Positions 51,195 through 59,819 of a DNA stretch of 64,000 bases are shown here, piece by piece. The DNA comes from Mobilicoccus sp032056465 (GTDB lineage: Bacteria > Actinomycetota > Actinomycetes > Actinomycetales > Dermatophilaceae). The DNA is taken from assembly GCF_032056465.1 (NCBI RefSeq), contig NZ_DAMBCL010000009.1. One strand, given 5' to 3'. Each line of letters starts with the position of its first letter. Position 1 is the first letter of the stretch. Below the pieces are notes generated by a model. That model did no database searches and had not been told where the DNA came from. It saw only the letters and a list, made by a program, of their open reading frames with translations. The position numbers were made by a program, and so were the translations under genes.

Positions 51195-51728
51195 ATGCGC
51201 ACCGTGACCGGCCTCGTCCTCGGCGGCCTCGGGGCGGTCGCCCTCGCCCTGTCCGCCACCGCGATGGCGGAGCCTGCCCCGCTCGAGGTGGCGGCCGCCA
51301 CCCGTACCCTGCACGCCGTTCACGAGGCGCGCGCCTCCGCCTACGCACTCGGGATGACGACCGCGACGGTGCCGGGGGGTCTCACCGCGACGATGACCGA
51401 GGAGGTCGCCCGGCAACAGACGGCGATCCACGAGGCGGCCACGCGACTCACCACGGATCGCTACGAGGCCGTCATCGCCTCGGTGGACCCCGCAGACCCC
51501 TCGTGCGCCGGGTCGACCTGCGAGGTCGACTACCGGGTGATCACGGAGTTCGTCCGTCCGGCCTCCGAGGTCGCCGCCGGCGCCCCCGAGACCATGGGGA
51601 TGGGCGAGAACCGGCGCGCCGAGTTCGTCCACGACGCCGACGGGGCCTGGCTCCTCGCCGGCGACCGCTCGACCGAACCGCCCGGCGGCATCTCCGACCC
51701 CTACGCCGATGCCATCCGGGGGTCGTGA
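51195..51728 (+). CDS. Small secreted protein of unknown function
   Basis: 177 residues with a signal peptide (hydrophobic residues 6-22, likely cut after AMA25). The mature part is Ala/Thr-rich and contains two cysteines in the segment SCAGSTCEVDYRV, which may form a disulfide. The family is not recognised. It starts only 16 bases after the terminator hairpin and has no clear ribosome-binding site; GATGAT six bases upstream is a poor -10. Third-position bias is strong. It converges with gdhA after a short repeat array. Confidence 0.6.
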   Translation: MRTVTGLVLGGLGAVALALSATAMAEPAPLEVAAATRTLHAVHEARASAYALGMTTATVPGGLTATMTEEVARQQTAIHEAATRLTTDRYEAVIASVDPADPSCAGSTCEVDYRVITEFVRPASEVAAGAPETMGMGENRRAEFVHDADGAWLLAGDRSTEPPGGISDPYADAIRGS

Positions 51729-51797
51729 GAGACGCGGCCGCGTCGAGAAGGCCCGTCGGGAACCGGTCGTGAGTCGTGCCGGCCGGTGTGATGACAG

Positions 51798-51851
51798 CCG
51801 GTGACTAGATGACTTCCGGTGACTGGATGACTTCCGGTGACTAGATGACGC
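51798..51851. repeat. Three tandem 18-bp repeats spanning the gdhA stop codon
   Basis: Units are CCGGTGACTAGATGACTT, CCGGTGACTGGATGACTT and CCGGTGACTAGATGACGC, without spacing; the last carries the gdhA stop (CTA at 51841-51843, TAG on the minus strand). Since 18 is a multiple of three, the units repeat the same codons beyond the stop (the middle one has CAG instead of TAG). This suggests slippage duplication of the gene end. Confidence 0.85.
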
Positions 51852-53196
51852 CCTGAGAGAGCATCGCGTCGGCGACCTGCGTGAACCCGGCGATGTTGGC
51901 GCCCGCGATGACGTCGCCGGGCATGCCGTACTCCTCGGCCGTCATCATGCAGCTGCCGTAGATGCCCTGCATGATGTCGCGCAGTCGGGCGTCGGTGGTC
52001 TCGAAGCTCCACGAGTCGCGTGACGCGTTCTGCTGCATCTCCAGGGCCGAGGTCGCGACGCCGCCCGCGTTCGCGGCCTTGCCCGGCGCGAACTGCACGC
52101 CCGCCTCACGCAGTGCACGGGTGCCGGCCTGCGTCGTCGGCATGTTCGCGCCCTCGGCGACGATGCGGACGCCGTTCTTCACGAGGGTCGCGGCGTGGGT
52201 CTCGTCGAGTTCGTTCTGCGTCGCGCACGGCAGGGCGATGTCGCACGGCACGTCCCAGATCGTGCCGCCCTCGAGGTAGCGGGCCTCGCGGCCCTCGGCG
52301 TACTCGGAGATGCGCCCGCGACGGATCTCCTTGAGGTCCTTCATCACCTCGAGGTCCATGCCGCTCTCGTCGACGACGTAGCCACCGGAGTCCGACATCG
52401 CGACGACCGTACCGCCGAGCTGGGCCACCTTCTCGGCGGCGTAGATCGCGACGTTGCCCGAGCCGGAGATGACAACCTTCTTGCCCTCGAACGAGGTCTG
52501 CTGCGCGCGCAACATCTCGTCGACGAAGTAGACGAGGCCGTAGCCGGTGGCCTCGGTGCGCACCTGCGATCCGCCCCAGCTCAGGCCCTTGCCGGTGAGG
52601 ACGCCGGCCTCGTAGCGGTTGGTGATGCGCTTGTACTGCCCGAAGAGGTAGCCGATCTCGCGGCCGCCGACGCCGATGTCACCGGCGGGCACGTCGGTGT
52701 ACTCGCCGAGGTGGCGGTACAGCTCTGTCATGAACGACTGGCAGAAGCGCATGACCTCGCCGTCGGAGCGGCCCTTGGGGTCGAAGTCCGAACCGCCCTT
52801 GCCGCCGCCGATGGGCAGGCCGGTGAGGGCGTTCTTGAAGATCTGCTCGAAGCCGAGGAACTTGACCGTGCCGAGCAGCACGCTCGGGTGGAAGCGGAGC
52901 CCGCCCTTGTACGGGCCGAGCGCCGAGTTGAACTCCACGCGGAAACCACGGTTGATCTGCACCTTGCCGGCGTCGTCGACCCACGGCACCCGGAAGATGA
53001 TCTGCCGCTCGGGCTCACAGATGCGCTCGATGATCGAGGCCTGCACGTACTCCGGCCGCTTGGCGACGACGGGGCTGAGGCTCTCGAACACCTCGTGTGC
53101 CGCCTGATGGAACTCCGACTCACCCGGGTTACGACGGAGCACCGTCTCGTACATGGGCCGCAAGGTGGGGTGCAGGTCGCTGGTCGTCGGGGTCAT
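51841..53196 (-). CDS. gdhA: NADP-type glutamate dehydrogenase
   Basis: A 451-residue hexameric GDH that links ammonia to 2-oxoglutarate. The sequence RFHPSVLLGTVKFLGFEQIFKNALTGLPIGGGKGGSDFDPKG holds substrate-binding lysines; DIGVGGREIGYLFGQYKR and the NADP Rossmann region VVISGSGNVAIYAAEKVAQLGG follow. Length and sequence fit the small NADP-dependent bacterial enzymes. ATG 53196 has GAGGA upstream. The stop lies in the 18-bp repeat array. TAGGGT at 53278-53283 on the minus strand may be the -10. Confidence 0.95.
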   Translation of the reverse strand: MTPTTSDLHPTLRPMYETVLRRNPGESEFHQAAHEVFESLSPVVAKRPEYVQASIIERICEPERQIIFRVPWVDDAGKVQINRGFRVEFNSALGPYKGGLRFHPSVLLGTVKFLGFEQIFKNALTGLPIGGGKGGSDFDPKGRSDGEVMRFCQSFMTELYRHLGEYTDVPAGDIGVGGREIGYLFGQYKRITNRYEAGVLTGKGLSWGGSQVRTEATGYGLVYFVDEMLRAQQTSFEGKKVVISGSGNVAIYAAEKVAQLGGTVVAMSDSGGYVVDESGMDLEVMKDLKEIRRGRISEYAEGREARYLEGGTIWDVPCDIALPCATQNELDETHAATLVKNGVRIVAEGANMPTTQAGTRALREAGVQFAPGKAANAGGVATSALEMQQNASRDSWSFETTDARLRDIMQGIYGSCMMTAEEYGMPGDVIAGANIAGFTQVADAMLSQGVI

Positions 53197-53553
53197 CGGG
53201 GTCCTCGGTGTCGTCGAACGTCGTCCGGTCCGGCTGCAGGCGCACGTCGTCGGTCGCGCAGGGCGGACATCCCGTCCACCCTAGCTCTCCGGATCCCGTG
53301 CCCGGCTCGACGGTCGAGACCTCTCCACCCATGTGTCTTCGTCGGCTCCGACGAGATGGGCGGAGACCGCGACGTCCCGGGTGCGGACACGACGTCGCGG
53401 GGGGCGTCGCAGGGACGCTCCCGTTCCCCGCAGTCGAGTCACCGGCCTCCCCACCGGGACATCTTCGCAGGTGAGGCCGCGATTTCCGGAAGCACCGGAC
53501 GCCACATCACCCCGTCGATACGCTGGCCGGACAGCACCCGAAAGGAGATCGCC
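53197..53553. other. Divergent region gdhA / aminotransferase
   Basis: 357 bases between divergent genes of amino-acid metabolism. A TAGGGT (minus, 53278-53283) could be the gdhA -10. AAAGGAG precedes the aminotransferase. I see no riboswitch or operator that I can support. Confidence 0.45.
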
Positions 53554-54747
53554 ATGGCATTGGCGGAGCGGTTGAGCAGGCTCGGAACGGAGACAGCGTT
53601 CACGGTGTCGCTCGCGGCAAGTGAGTGGGGGGCGAAGGGCCACCGCATCTTCCCCTTCCATCTCGGCGACATCGATCTGGCCACCCCCCGGGTCATCACC
53701 GACGCCATGACCAAGGCGATCGCCGACGGCAAGACGGGCTACTGCCCCGGTGCCGGCATCCCGGTCCTGCGTGAGGCCCTCGCCGACGACGTCAACGCGC
53801 GCCGCGGCACGAGCTACTCCCCCGACGCCGTCGTCGTCCAGCCGGGCGGCAAGCCGGTCATCACGAAGTTCCTCCAGGCCGTGATGAACCCCGGCGACGA
53901 GGTGCTGTATCCCAACCCCGGTTTCCCGATCTACGAGTCGCAGATCGAGTACCTCGGCGGAGTCGCCAAGGCGTACCGGTACGTCCCCACCGAACGCGGC
54001 TTCGCCATCGACCTCGACCAGGTCCGCTCGCTCATCACCCCCAGGACCAGGGCGATCATCTACAACGACCTGCAGAACCCGATCTCGGCGGAGTCCACCG
54101 ACGCCGAACGCGAGGCCGTCGCCCAGCTCGCGATCGAGCACGACCTGTGGGTGCTCTCCGACGAGGCGTACTTCGAGATGCGGTACTCCGGGACGTCCAC
54201 GAGCATCGCCTCGCTGCCGGGCATGGCCGAGCGCACGGTCATCCTCTACACGTTCAGCAAGAAGTTCGCGATGACCGGCTGGCGCCTCGGCGCAGCCATC
54301 GCCCCGCCCGAGGTCGCGCGGGTCATCTCGACGATGAACACGAACAACGAGTCGTGTACGACGCACTTCATCCAGTACGCGGGGGCCGCGGGTCTCACCG
54401 GTGACCAGAGCGAGGTCACCGCCAGCCGCGACACCCTCCGCGGACGCCGAGACGCCGCGTTCGACGTCCTCTCGCAGACCCCGGGGGTGCGCCTCGCGAA
54501 GCCGGAGTCGACGTTCTACCTCTTCCCCGACGTCACCGAGGTCATGGAACGCAAGGGCATCGACGAGGTCAACGCCTTCGCCACCGAGGCCCTGCACGCC
54601 ACGGGCGTCTCGTTCTGCACCCGCAAGCACTTCGGCCGCCCGCAGCCGGGCGAGGACCGCCACTACGTCCGATTCGCCTACTCCGGCCTGCCGGAGGAGG
54701 ACATCCGCGAGGGCCTCGGCCTTCTCAAGCAGTGGATCGAGAGCTGA
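53554..54747 (+). CDS. Class I/II pyridoxal-phosphate aminotransferase
   Basis: A 397-residue fold-type I PLP enzyme. LGDIDLATPRVITDAMTKAI and GYCPGAGIPVLREALADDV mark the N-terminal region; YPNPGFPIYE, SDEAYFEMRYS (the Asp and Tyr that hold PLP) and YTFSKKFAMTGWRLG with the Schiff-base Lys complete the active site. The final ARG region HYVRFAYSGLPEEDI contributes the carboxylate Arg. The AspC-like branch is likely; the amino donor cannot be read. AAAGGAG precedes ATG 53554. A 2-hydroxyacid dehydrogenase follows after eight bases, so they are one operon. Confidence 0.88.
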   Translation: MALAERLSRLGTETAFTVSLAASEWGAKGHRIFPFHLGDIDLATPRVITDAMTKAIADGKTGYCPGAGIPVLREALADDVNARRGTSYSPDAVVVQPGGKPVITKFLQAVMNPGDEVLYPNPGFPIYESQIEYLGGVAKAYRYVPTERGFAIDLDQVRSLITPRTRAIIYNDLQNPISAESTDAEREAVAQLAIEHDLWVLSDEAYFEMRYSGTSTSIASLPGMAERTVILYTFSKKFAMTGWRLGAAIAPPEVARVISTMNTNNESCTTHFIQYAGAAGLTGDQSEVTASRDTLRGRRDAAFDVLSQTPGVRLAKPESTFYLFPDVTEVMERKGIDEVNAFATEALHATGVSFCTRKHFGRPQPGEDRHYVRFAYSGLPEEDIREGLGLLKQWIES

Positions 54748-54755
54748 GGAACACC

Positions 54756-55736
54756 ATGGCCAAGGTCGTCATCACCAACCGCATCCCCCGCGAGGGCGTC
54801 GAGCTGCTCGAGGCCGAGCACGACGTCACGATGTGGGACCACGAGGAGTGCATCCCCCGCGAGGAGTGCCTGAGGATGATCGCGGGCGCCGACGCGATCC
54901 TCACGCTGCTCACCGAGAAGGTCGACGACGAGTTCCTCGAGGCCGCCGGGGAGCAGCTCAAGGTCGTCGCCAACGTCGCGGTCGGGTTCAACAACATCGA
55001 CGTCGCCGCGTGCGAGAAGCGCGGGGTCGTCGCGACCAACACCCCCAAGGTGCTCACCGAGACCACCGCGGACACCGCGTTCGGTCTCATGCTCATGGTC
55101 ACCCGCCGCTTCGGCGAGGGCGAACGGGTCATCCGCTCCCGGACTCCCTGGCAGTGGGGCATGTTCTACATGCTCGGCATGGGCCTGCAGGGCAAGACGA
55201 TCGGCATCGTCGGCGCCGGACAGATCGGAATCGCGATGGCCCGCCGCGCCAAGGCGTTCGGGATGGACGTCGTCTACACGGACGCCTTCGAGATGGACCC
55301 GGCCGTCGCCACCGAACTCGGCGCGCGCCGCGTCGAGTTCGACGAGCTGCTCGCCACCGCCGACGTCGTCTCCCTGCACTGCCCCCTCATCCCGAAGGGC
55401 CAGGAGGGGTCGACGCATCACCTCATCGACGCGGCGGCGCTCGCGGCGATGAAGAAGACGGCCTACGTCGTCAATTCGGCTCGCGGGCCGATCATCGACG
55501 AGGCCGCCCTCGTCGAGGCGCTCGAGAACGGCGAGATCGCCGGCGCCGGCCTCGACGTCTTCGAGAACGAGCCCGCCGTCCACGAGGGCCTCATCGGCCG
55601 CGACGACGTCGTCCTGCTCCCCCACCTCGGCTCGGCGACCGTCGAAACGCGTACGGCGATGGCCGAACTCGCCGCCCGCAACGCGCTCGCCGTGCTCGCG
55701 GGGACGGCACCGGAGACGCCTGTCACCTCGCTCTGA
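54756..55736 (+). CDS. D-isomer-specific 2-hydroxyacid dehydrogenase (glyoxylate reductase type)
   Basis: A 326-residue NAD(P)H-dependent reductase of 2-keto acids. VANVAVGFNNIDVAAC, the Rossmann GIVGAGQIGIAMARRAKAFGMDV, and ARGPIIDEAALVEAL belong to the family; the catalytic His is in LLPHLGSATVETR. Close relatives reduce glyoxylate or hydroxypyruvate. GAGGAA precedes ATG 54756. With the aminotransferase directly upstream, an amino acid to hydroxyacid route (for example serine-glyoxylate) is a plausible inference. Confidence 0.88.
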   Translation: MAKVVITNRIPREGVELLEAEHDVTMWDHEECIPREECLRMIAGADAILTLLTEKVDDEFLEAAGEQLKVVANVAVGFNNIDVAACEKRGVVATNTPKVLTETTADTAFGLMLMVTRRFGEGERVIRSRTPWQWGMFYMLGMGLQGKTIGIVGAGQIGIAMARRAKAFGMDVVYTDAFEMDPAVATELGARRVEFDELLATADVVSLHCPLIPKGQEGSTHHLIDAAALAAMKKTAYVVNSARGPIIDEAALVEALENGEIAGAGLDVFENEPAVHEGLIGRDDVVLLPHLGSATVETRTAMAELAARNALAVLAGTAPETPVTSL

Positions 55737-55755
55737 CCCACGCGATCCACGCTCC

Positions 55756-55789
55756 CGGATGCCCGGTCCTCTCGCGGGCCGGGCATCCG
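55756..55789 (+). terminator. Hairpin after the aminotransferase-dehydrogenase operon
   Basis: CGGATGCCCGG pairs perfectly with CCGGGCATCCG around a 12-base loop. No T tract. It also faces the TetR gene end. Confidence 0.75.
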
Positions 55790-55848
55790 CGTCTGTCGCC
55801 CCCCGACCTGGTGGGCTCGGCGTGCCGTGAACGGGGCGATCGCCGGCG

Positions 55849-56358
55849 TCAGCGCGTCGCGAGGGACTCGATGAGCCCGACGAGGTCGTCGTCCAGCGGG
55901 CGACGTTGCGCACCGAGGAGTGCCCGGAGGTAGAGGCCGTCGCCGACGAGCATGACGAGACGACGCACGAGCGGGTCGTCGATGGTCGTGGCGAGGACGT
56001 CGGCCCAGTGGTCGAGGCTGTCGGCAATGGCGTTCTCGACGTCGATGCCGGGGGTGCCGATGAGTCGCATCGACGCGAGCAGCGTGCGGGTGTACGCGTC
56101 CTCGGCCCGGGAGGAGGTCGCGAGATAGGCGGCGAGCGCGCCGCGATCGTTCTGGGTCGACGCATCCTTGGCGCCGAGTTCCCGCAGCCGGTCGAGCAGC
56201 CCGTTGAACAGGGCCTCCTTGCCGCCGAAGTGGTAGAGCAACCCGCCCTTGGAGACTTGTGCCCGTGCCGCGACGGTCTCGAGTGTGGCCGCGGCTGGTC
56301 CGGACTCGATGAGCACGCACTCCAGGGCGTCGAGGATGCGGTCCTTGGTCTCGCGCAC
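55849..56358 (-). CDS. TetR-family repressor
   Basis: 169 residues with the TetR N-terminal DNA-binding domain: RETKDRILDALECVLIESG, ATLETVAARAQVSKGGLLYHFGGKEALF. The ligand-binding part follows. GTG 56358 is chosen because GGAG stands eight bases upstream and homologues start near here; the frame to 56673 contains a long non-homologous stretch. It is divergent from a DHA2-type MFS gene, so repression of that exporter and autoregulation are likely. Confidence 0.85.
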   Translation of the reverse strand: MRETKDRILDALECVLIESGPAAATLETVAARAQVSKGGLLYHFGGKEALFNGLLDRLRELGAKDASTQNDRGALAAYLATSSRAEDAYTRTLLASMRLIGTPGIDVENAIADSLDHWADVLATTIDDPLVRRLVMLVGDGLYLRALLGAQRRPLDDDLVGLIESLATR

Positions 56359-56439
56359 GGCGGTGACTCCTGACGTCGTCGTCCCCCCATTCTCACCGAC
56401 GAGGCGATTCGCCCCGACTCCGACCCGCGGCCTACTGTG

Positions 56440-56451
56440 CCGTCTGGACGG
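56440..56451. promoter_or_regulatory. Candidate TetR operator
   Basis: CCGTC-TG-GACGG is a perfect 5-bp dyad between the divergent TetR and MFS genes, about 55 bases before the MFS start and directly after TACTGT (56433-56438), a possible -10. Confidence 0.45.
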
Positions 56452-56506
56452 TTCTGCGCGGCGCGGACGACGTCCCGCCCCGACCGACCGATCAGGAGGT
56501 ACCCCC

Positions 56507-58051
56507 GTGGCCGACGTGACGCCCCCGGCCCTCGGCCAGGAGATCCCCCCGAGGGCGGGACTTCGGCAGTGGGCGGCACTCGCGACCCTCGTCCTCCCGG
56601 TCCTCGTCGTCAGCATCGACAACACAGCCCTCTCGTTCGCCGTCCCGCAGCTCTCCACGTCGCTGGCCCCCACGGCGCAGGAGTTGTTGTGGATCGTCGA
56701 CGTCTACGGCCTCGTCCTCGCCGGGTTGCTCGTGACGATGGGGATGCTCGGCGACCGGGTGGGTCGGCGGCTGCTCCTCATGGTGGGCGCGGCTGGTTTC
56801 GGGGCCGTCAGCGTGTATGCGGCCCTCGCGCCCGACGCCCGACACCTCATCGCCGCCCGGGTCCTCCTCGCCATCTTCGGCGCGACCCTCATGCCGTCGA
56901 CGTTGTCGCTGCTGCGCAACCTCTTCCTCGACGCGACCCAACGTCGTCTCGCCCTCGCGATCTGGGCGACGGGCTTCTCCGGCGGGTCGGCCATCGGCCC
57001 GATCCTCGGCGGCTGGCTCCTCGAACACTTCTGGTGGGGCGCGATCTTCCTCATCTCGGTGCCGGCGGTGCTCGTCCTGCTCGTCGCCGGGCCGTTCCTC
57101 CTCCCCGAATCGCGCAACCCCGACGCCGGCCGCCTCGACATCCCCAGCGTGTTCCTCTCGATCGGCGCGATGATGCCGATGGTCTTCGCGATCAAGCAGG
57201 GGGTCGTCGGCGGCCTCCAGCCGATGACGGTCGCCGCCTTCCTCACCGGCGCGATCCTCGGCGGCGTCTTCCTGCGGCGTCAGCTCACCCGCCCCGACCC
57301 CCTGCTCGACCTGCGACTGTTCGTGCGTCCGGCGTTCACCGCGTCCGTCTCCGCGAACTTCTTCTCGATCTTCGCGTTCGCGGCCCTCATGTTCTTCATG
57401 ACCCAACACCTGCAGTTCGTCGACGGCCGCTCCCCGATGGAGGCGGCGGTCGTCCTCATCCCCGGTGCGGCCGCCGCGATCCTCGCGGGTCTGCTCGCCG
57501 TGGCCGCGGCCAAGGTGTTCGCGGTGTCGACGGTCATCGGCGTCGGGCTGTCCCTCGCGGTGGTCGGGTACGCCTTCGGCGCGATGATGACGGCCGACTC
57601 GCCCGTGACCCTCGTCATCACGATCTTCGTCCTCGTCGGCAGCGGGGCCGGGCTCGCCGAGACGCTGACGAACGACGTCATCCTCGCCTCGGTCCCGCCG
57701 GAACGCGCGGGCGCGGCGTCCGGGATCTCGGAGACCGCGTACGAGCTCGGATCGGCGCTCGGGGTCGCCGTGCTCGGCAGCCTGCTCACCGCGGTCTACC
57801 GCGCCGAGCTCCAGGTGCCGGACGGTGTGCCCGCGCAGGTGCGGCCCGACGTCGAGAACATGATCGGCACCGCGATGACCGCGGCCGACCGCCTCCCCGC
57901 CCCCCTCGCCGAGGCCGTCCGCGCCGCCTCCCGGACGGCGTTCGAGCAGGGCGTCGCGACGACGTGCCTCGTCGGCGCGGCGATCATGACCGTGACGACG
58001 CTCGTCGTCTGGCCCGTCCTCCGCCGCGCGGCCCCGCCGGAATCGACCTGA
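56507..58051 (+). CDS. DHA2-family drug:proton antiporter (EmrB/QacA type)
   Basis: A 514-residue MFS protein with 14 predicted helices. LPVLVVSIDNTALSFAVPQLS in helix 1, WIVDVYGLVLAGLLVTMGMLGDRVGRR (A-motif) and the C-motif-like ATGFSGGSAIGPILGG define this exporter group. GTG 56507 has AGGAGG upstream. The divergent TetR and the operator-like dyad suggest induction by a drug or metabolite. Substrate unknown. Confidence 0.88.
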   Translation: MADVTPPALGQEIPPRAGLRQWAALATLVLPVLVVSIDNTALSFAVPQLSTSLAPTAQELLWIVDVYGLVLAGLLVTMGMLGDRVGRRLLLMVGAAGFGAVSVYAALAPDARHLIAARVLLAIFGATLMPSTLSLLRNLFLDATQRRLALAIWATGFSGGSAIGPILGGWLLEHFWWGAIFLISVPAVLVLLVAGPFLLPESRNPDAGRLDIPSVFLSIGAMMPMVFAIKQGVVGGLQPMTVAAFLTGAILGGVFLRRQLTRPDPLLDLRLFVRPAFTASVSANFFSIFAFAALMFFMTQHLQFVDGRSPMEAAVVLIPGAAAAILAGLLAVAAAKVFAVSTVIGVGLSLAVVGYAFGAMMTADSPVTLVITIFVLVGSGAGLAETLTNDVILASVPPERAGAASGISETAYELGSALGVAVLGSLLTAVYRAELQVPDGVPAQVRPDVENMIGTAMTAADRLPAPLAEAVRAASRTAFEQGVATTCLVGAAIMTVTTLVVWPVLRRAAPPEST

Positions 58052-58114
58052 CCTGCCCCTCGTTTCGCGCCACCCCACGCGGCCGCCGTCACGACGTGAC
58101 GAGGGGAGACGGGG

Positions 58115-58159
58115 CGACCCGGGGCGCTCTCGAGGCGTTCCTCAGGGCGCCCCGGGTCG
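58115..58159. terminator. 13-bp hairpin with nested stem
   Basis: CGACCCGGGGCGC pairs with GCGCCCCGGGTCG; a GAGG/CCTC stem lies in the loop. It sits between convergent MFS and DUF2200 genes. No T tract. Confidence 0.82.
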
Positions 58160-58182
58160 GAGTCGGGCGGGTTCGGGCGCCC

Positions 58183-58566
58183 TCAGGCCGGCGTCGCCGA
58201 CGGTGGCTCGACGTCGCTGCCGCGCAGGATGGACGCGAGCTTCTTCCCTCGGGCGAGTTCGTCGACGAGCTTGTCCATCCAGCGGATCCGTTGCATGAGG
58301 GGGTCGGTGATGTTCTCGACCCGGTGGCCGCAGATCACCCCGGTGATGAGCGCGGCCCGCGGGTTGAGCTCGGGCGCCTCGGCGAAGAAGGTGCGCAGGT
58401 CCACGCCGTTCGCGACCACCCGTCGCAACGCCGCCTCGTCATAGCCGGTGAGCCACTCGATGACGGTGACGAGTTCCTCCTCGGAGCGGCCCTTGCGCGT
58501 CACCTTGGCCACGTAGTGCGGATAGATGTCGGCGAATGCGGTGGTGAAGATGCGGTGCTCGGCCAT
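58183..58566 (-). CDS. DUF2200 family protein
   Basis: A 127-residue protein with the DUF2200 pattern: HRIFTTAFADIYPHYVAKVTRKGRSEEELVTVIEWLTGY, FFAEAPELNPRAALITGVICGHRVENITDPLMQRIRWMDKLVDELARGKKL (given here in pieces of the conserved block). The role of the family is unknown. ATG 58566 has AAGGAG eight bases upstream. It converges with the MFS gene and follows the AraC-type regulator gene on the same strand after 112 bases. Confidence 0.85.
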   Translation of the reverse strand: MAEHRIFTTAFADIYPHYVAKVTRKGRSEEELVTVIEWLTGYDEAALRRVVANGVDLRTFFAEAPELNPRAALITGVICGHRVENITDPLMQRIRWMDKLVDELARGKKLASILRGSDVEPPSATPA

Positions 58567-58678
58567 GTGGGCGACTCCTTCGGGATGGCGCGGGACCTCC
58601 GCCCGTGCGGTGCCGTCACGGGGATCCGTGCACGGCGTCGAGACGAGGGATGCAGGCGAGGATGCTGCGGCATGGTCG

Positions 58679-59713
58679 TCATGGCGACCCCTCGGGGTCA
58701 TCCTCGGCTGCGATCATCGGGGGCGTCGGATCGGCGGTCGCGCATTCCCGGGCGTAGGCCGCGGGCGTGCGCCCCAGGGACGCGGTGAAGTCCCTCGTCA
58801 GGTGCGCCTGATCGGCGTAGCCGAGCTGGTGGGCGATCGAGGCCCACTCGACGCTCTGACCGTCGCGGACCATCTCGGCGGCGTCCAGGAGGCGGAACCG
58901 CCGCACCACGTAGGTCGGTGAGACACCGGCGCACGAGGCGAACATGCGCTGGAGGGTGCGGGTCGTGACGCCGGCGAGGCGGGCCAGCTCCCCGACGCGT
59001 CGCACGGACCGATCCCGTTCGGCGACCGCGGCGATCCGGGCCACCTCGCGGGAGAGTGCGATCCGCTCGGCCGGCCGTGCCACCAGCGCCGCGAGGAGCG
59101 CCGCATCGAGGGTCCTCACGGCGTGATCGACGTCGTGGAGCCGGTCCTCGCCGGGGGCTCGGGGCTCGTCGCACGGGTCGGTGTCGCCGTTGGACCCGTC
59201 CTCGACCGCGTCGCACGTGGCGGACCTGGCGGACCCGGCGTCTCCGGTGTCTCGAGCGTCTCGGGCGTCTCCGGCGCAGCGGCGCGCGAGGGCGTCCCCG
59301 TCCGCGTCCATCACCGCGCGCAGGGGGAGGAACGCGCCGTTGAGAGCTCGGACGTCGTCCACCCAGGCACCGAAACCACCGGTCGTCGTCTTCGCGGCGA
59401 GGTTCCAGCCCCGTCCCGAGAGGGTCCGGGTCGTCATCGTCACGTCGACCCCGTTGACCATGGTGCGGAGGGGATACGGCCCCGGCGGCGGGTCGACGCC
59501 CGGGGGCGGCGCGACCCCGACGCTGATGTTCACCGCCGGATGCGAGAGGACCTGTTGAGGGTGTCTGCGCCCCGGCGGGAGATCCCACTCGACGAGCCAG
59601 TACCAGTCGACGAGTCCGGTGAGGGGTTCCGGCGTCGGGAACCGGGCGAACCGGACGTGCTGCATCATCCGCGTCGGGGCGACGATGCCGCGCGTGTCCT
59701 GCCTCGGGTCCAC
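58679..59713 (-). CDS. AraC-family regulator with Asp/Ala repeat linker
   Basis: 344 residues. The N-terminal ligand domain (VRFARFPTPEPLTGLVDWYWLVEW, then HPAVNISVG) resembles the DUF6597-type domain of actinobacterial AraC proteins. A linker rich in Asp, Ala, Arg and Thr (about 148-190) contains short repeats. The C-terminal AraC helix-turn-helix pair is complete: LARLAGVTTRTLQRMFASCAG and WASIAHQLGYADQAHLTRDF. GTG 59713 is chosen because TACTGT (minus, 59721-59726) stands seven bases upstream with no ribosome site. It is divergent from the TIGR03086-type gene and may regulate it. Confidence 0.82.
   Translation of the reverse strand: MDPRQDTRGIVAPTRMMQHVRFARFPTPEPLTGLVDWYWLVEWDLPPGRRHPQQVLSHPAVNISVGVAPPPGVDPPPGPYPLRTMVNGVDVTMTTRTLSGRGWNLAAKTTTGGFGAWVDDVRALNGAFLPLRAVMDADGDALARRCAGDARDARDTGDAGSARSATCDAVEDGSNGDTDPCDEPRAPGEDRLHDVDHAVRTLDAALLAALVARPAERIALSREVARIAAVAERDRSVRRVGELARLAGVTTRTLQRMFASCAGVSPTYVVRRFRLLDAAEMVRDGQSVEWASIAHQLGYADQAHLTRDFTASLGRTPAAYARECATADPTPPMIAAEDDPEGSP
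59240..59275. repeat. Four 9-bp units in the AraC linker
   Basis: GTCTCCGGT, GTCTCGAGC, GTCTCGGGC and GTCTCCGGC follow each other; on the minus strand they encode Asp-Ala/Thr-Arg/Gly triplets. Copy-number change would keep the frame. Confidence 0.75.
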
Positions 59714-59819
59714 GGTGGCGACAGTAACGCGGAGGCGCACCCGTGGCCGCGCGCAAGAGCGCTCACCGTGTCGCGATTCTTCAATCACCGCCGTGGGCGC
59801 TCGCCCTACCGTCGGCGCC

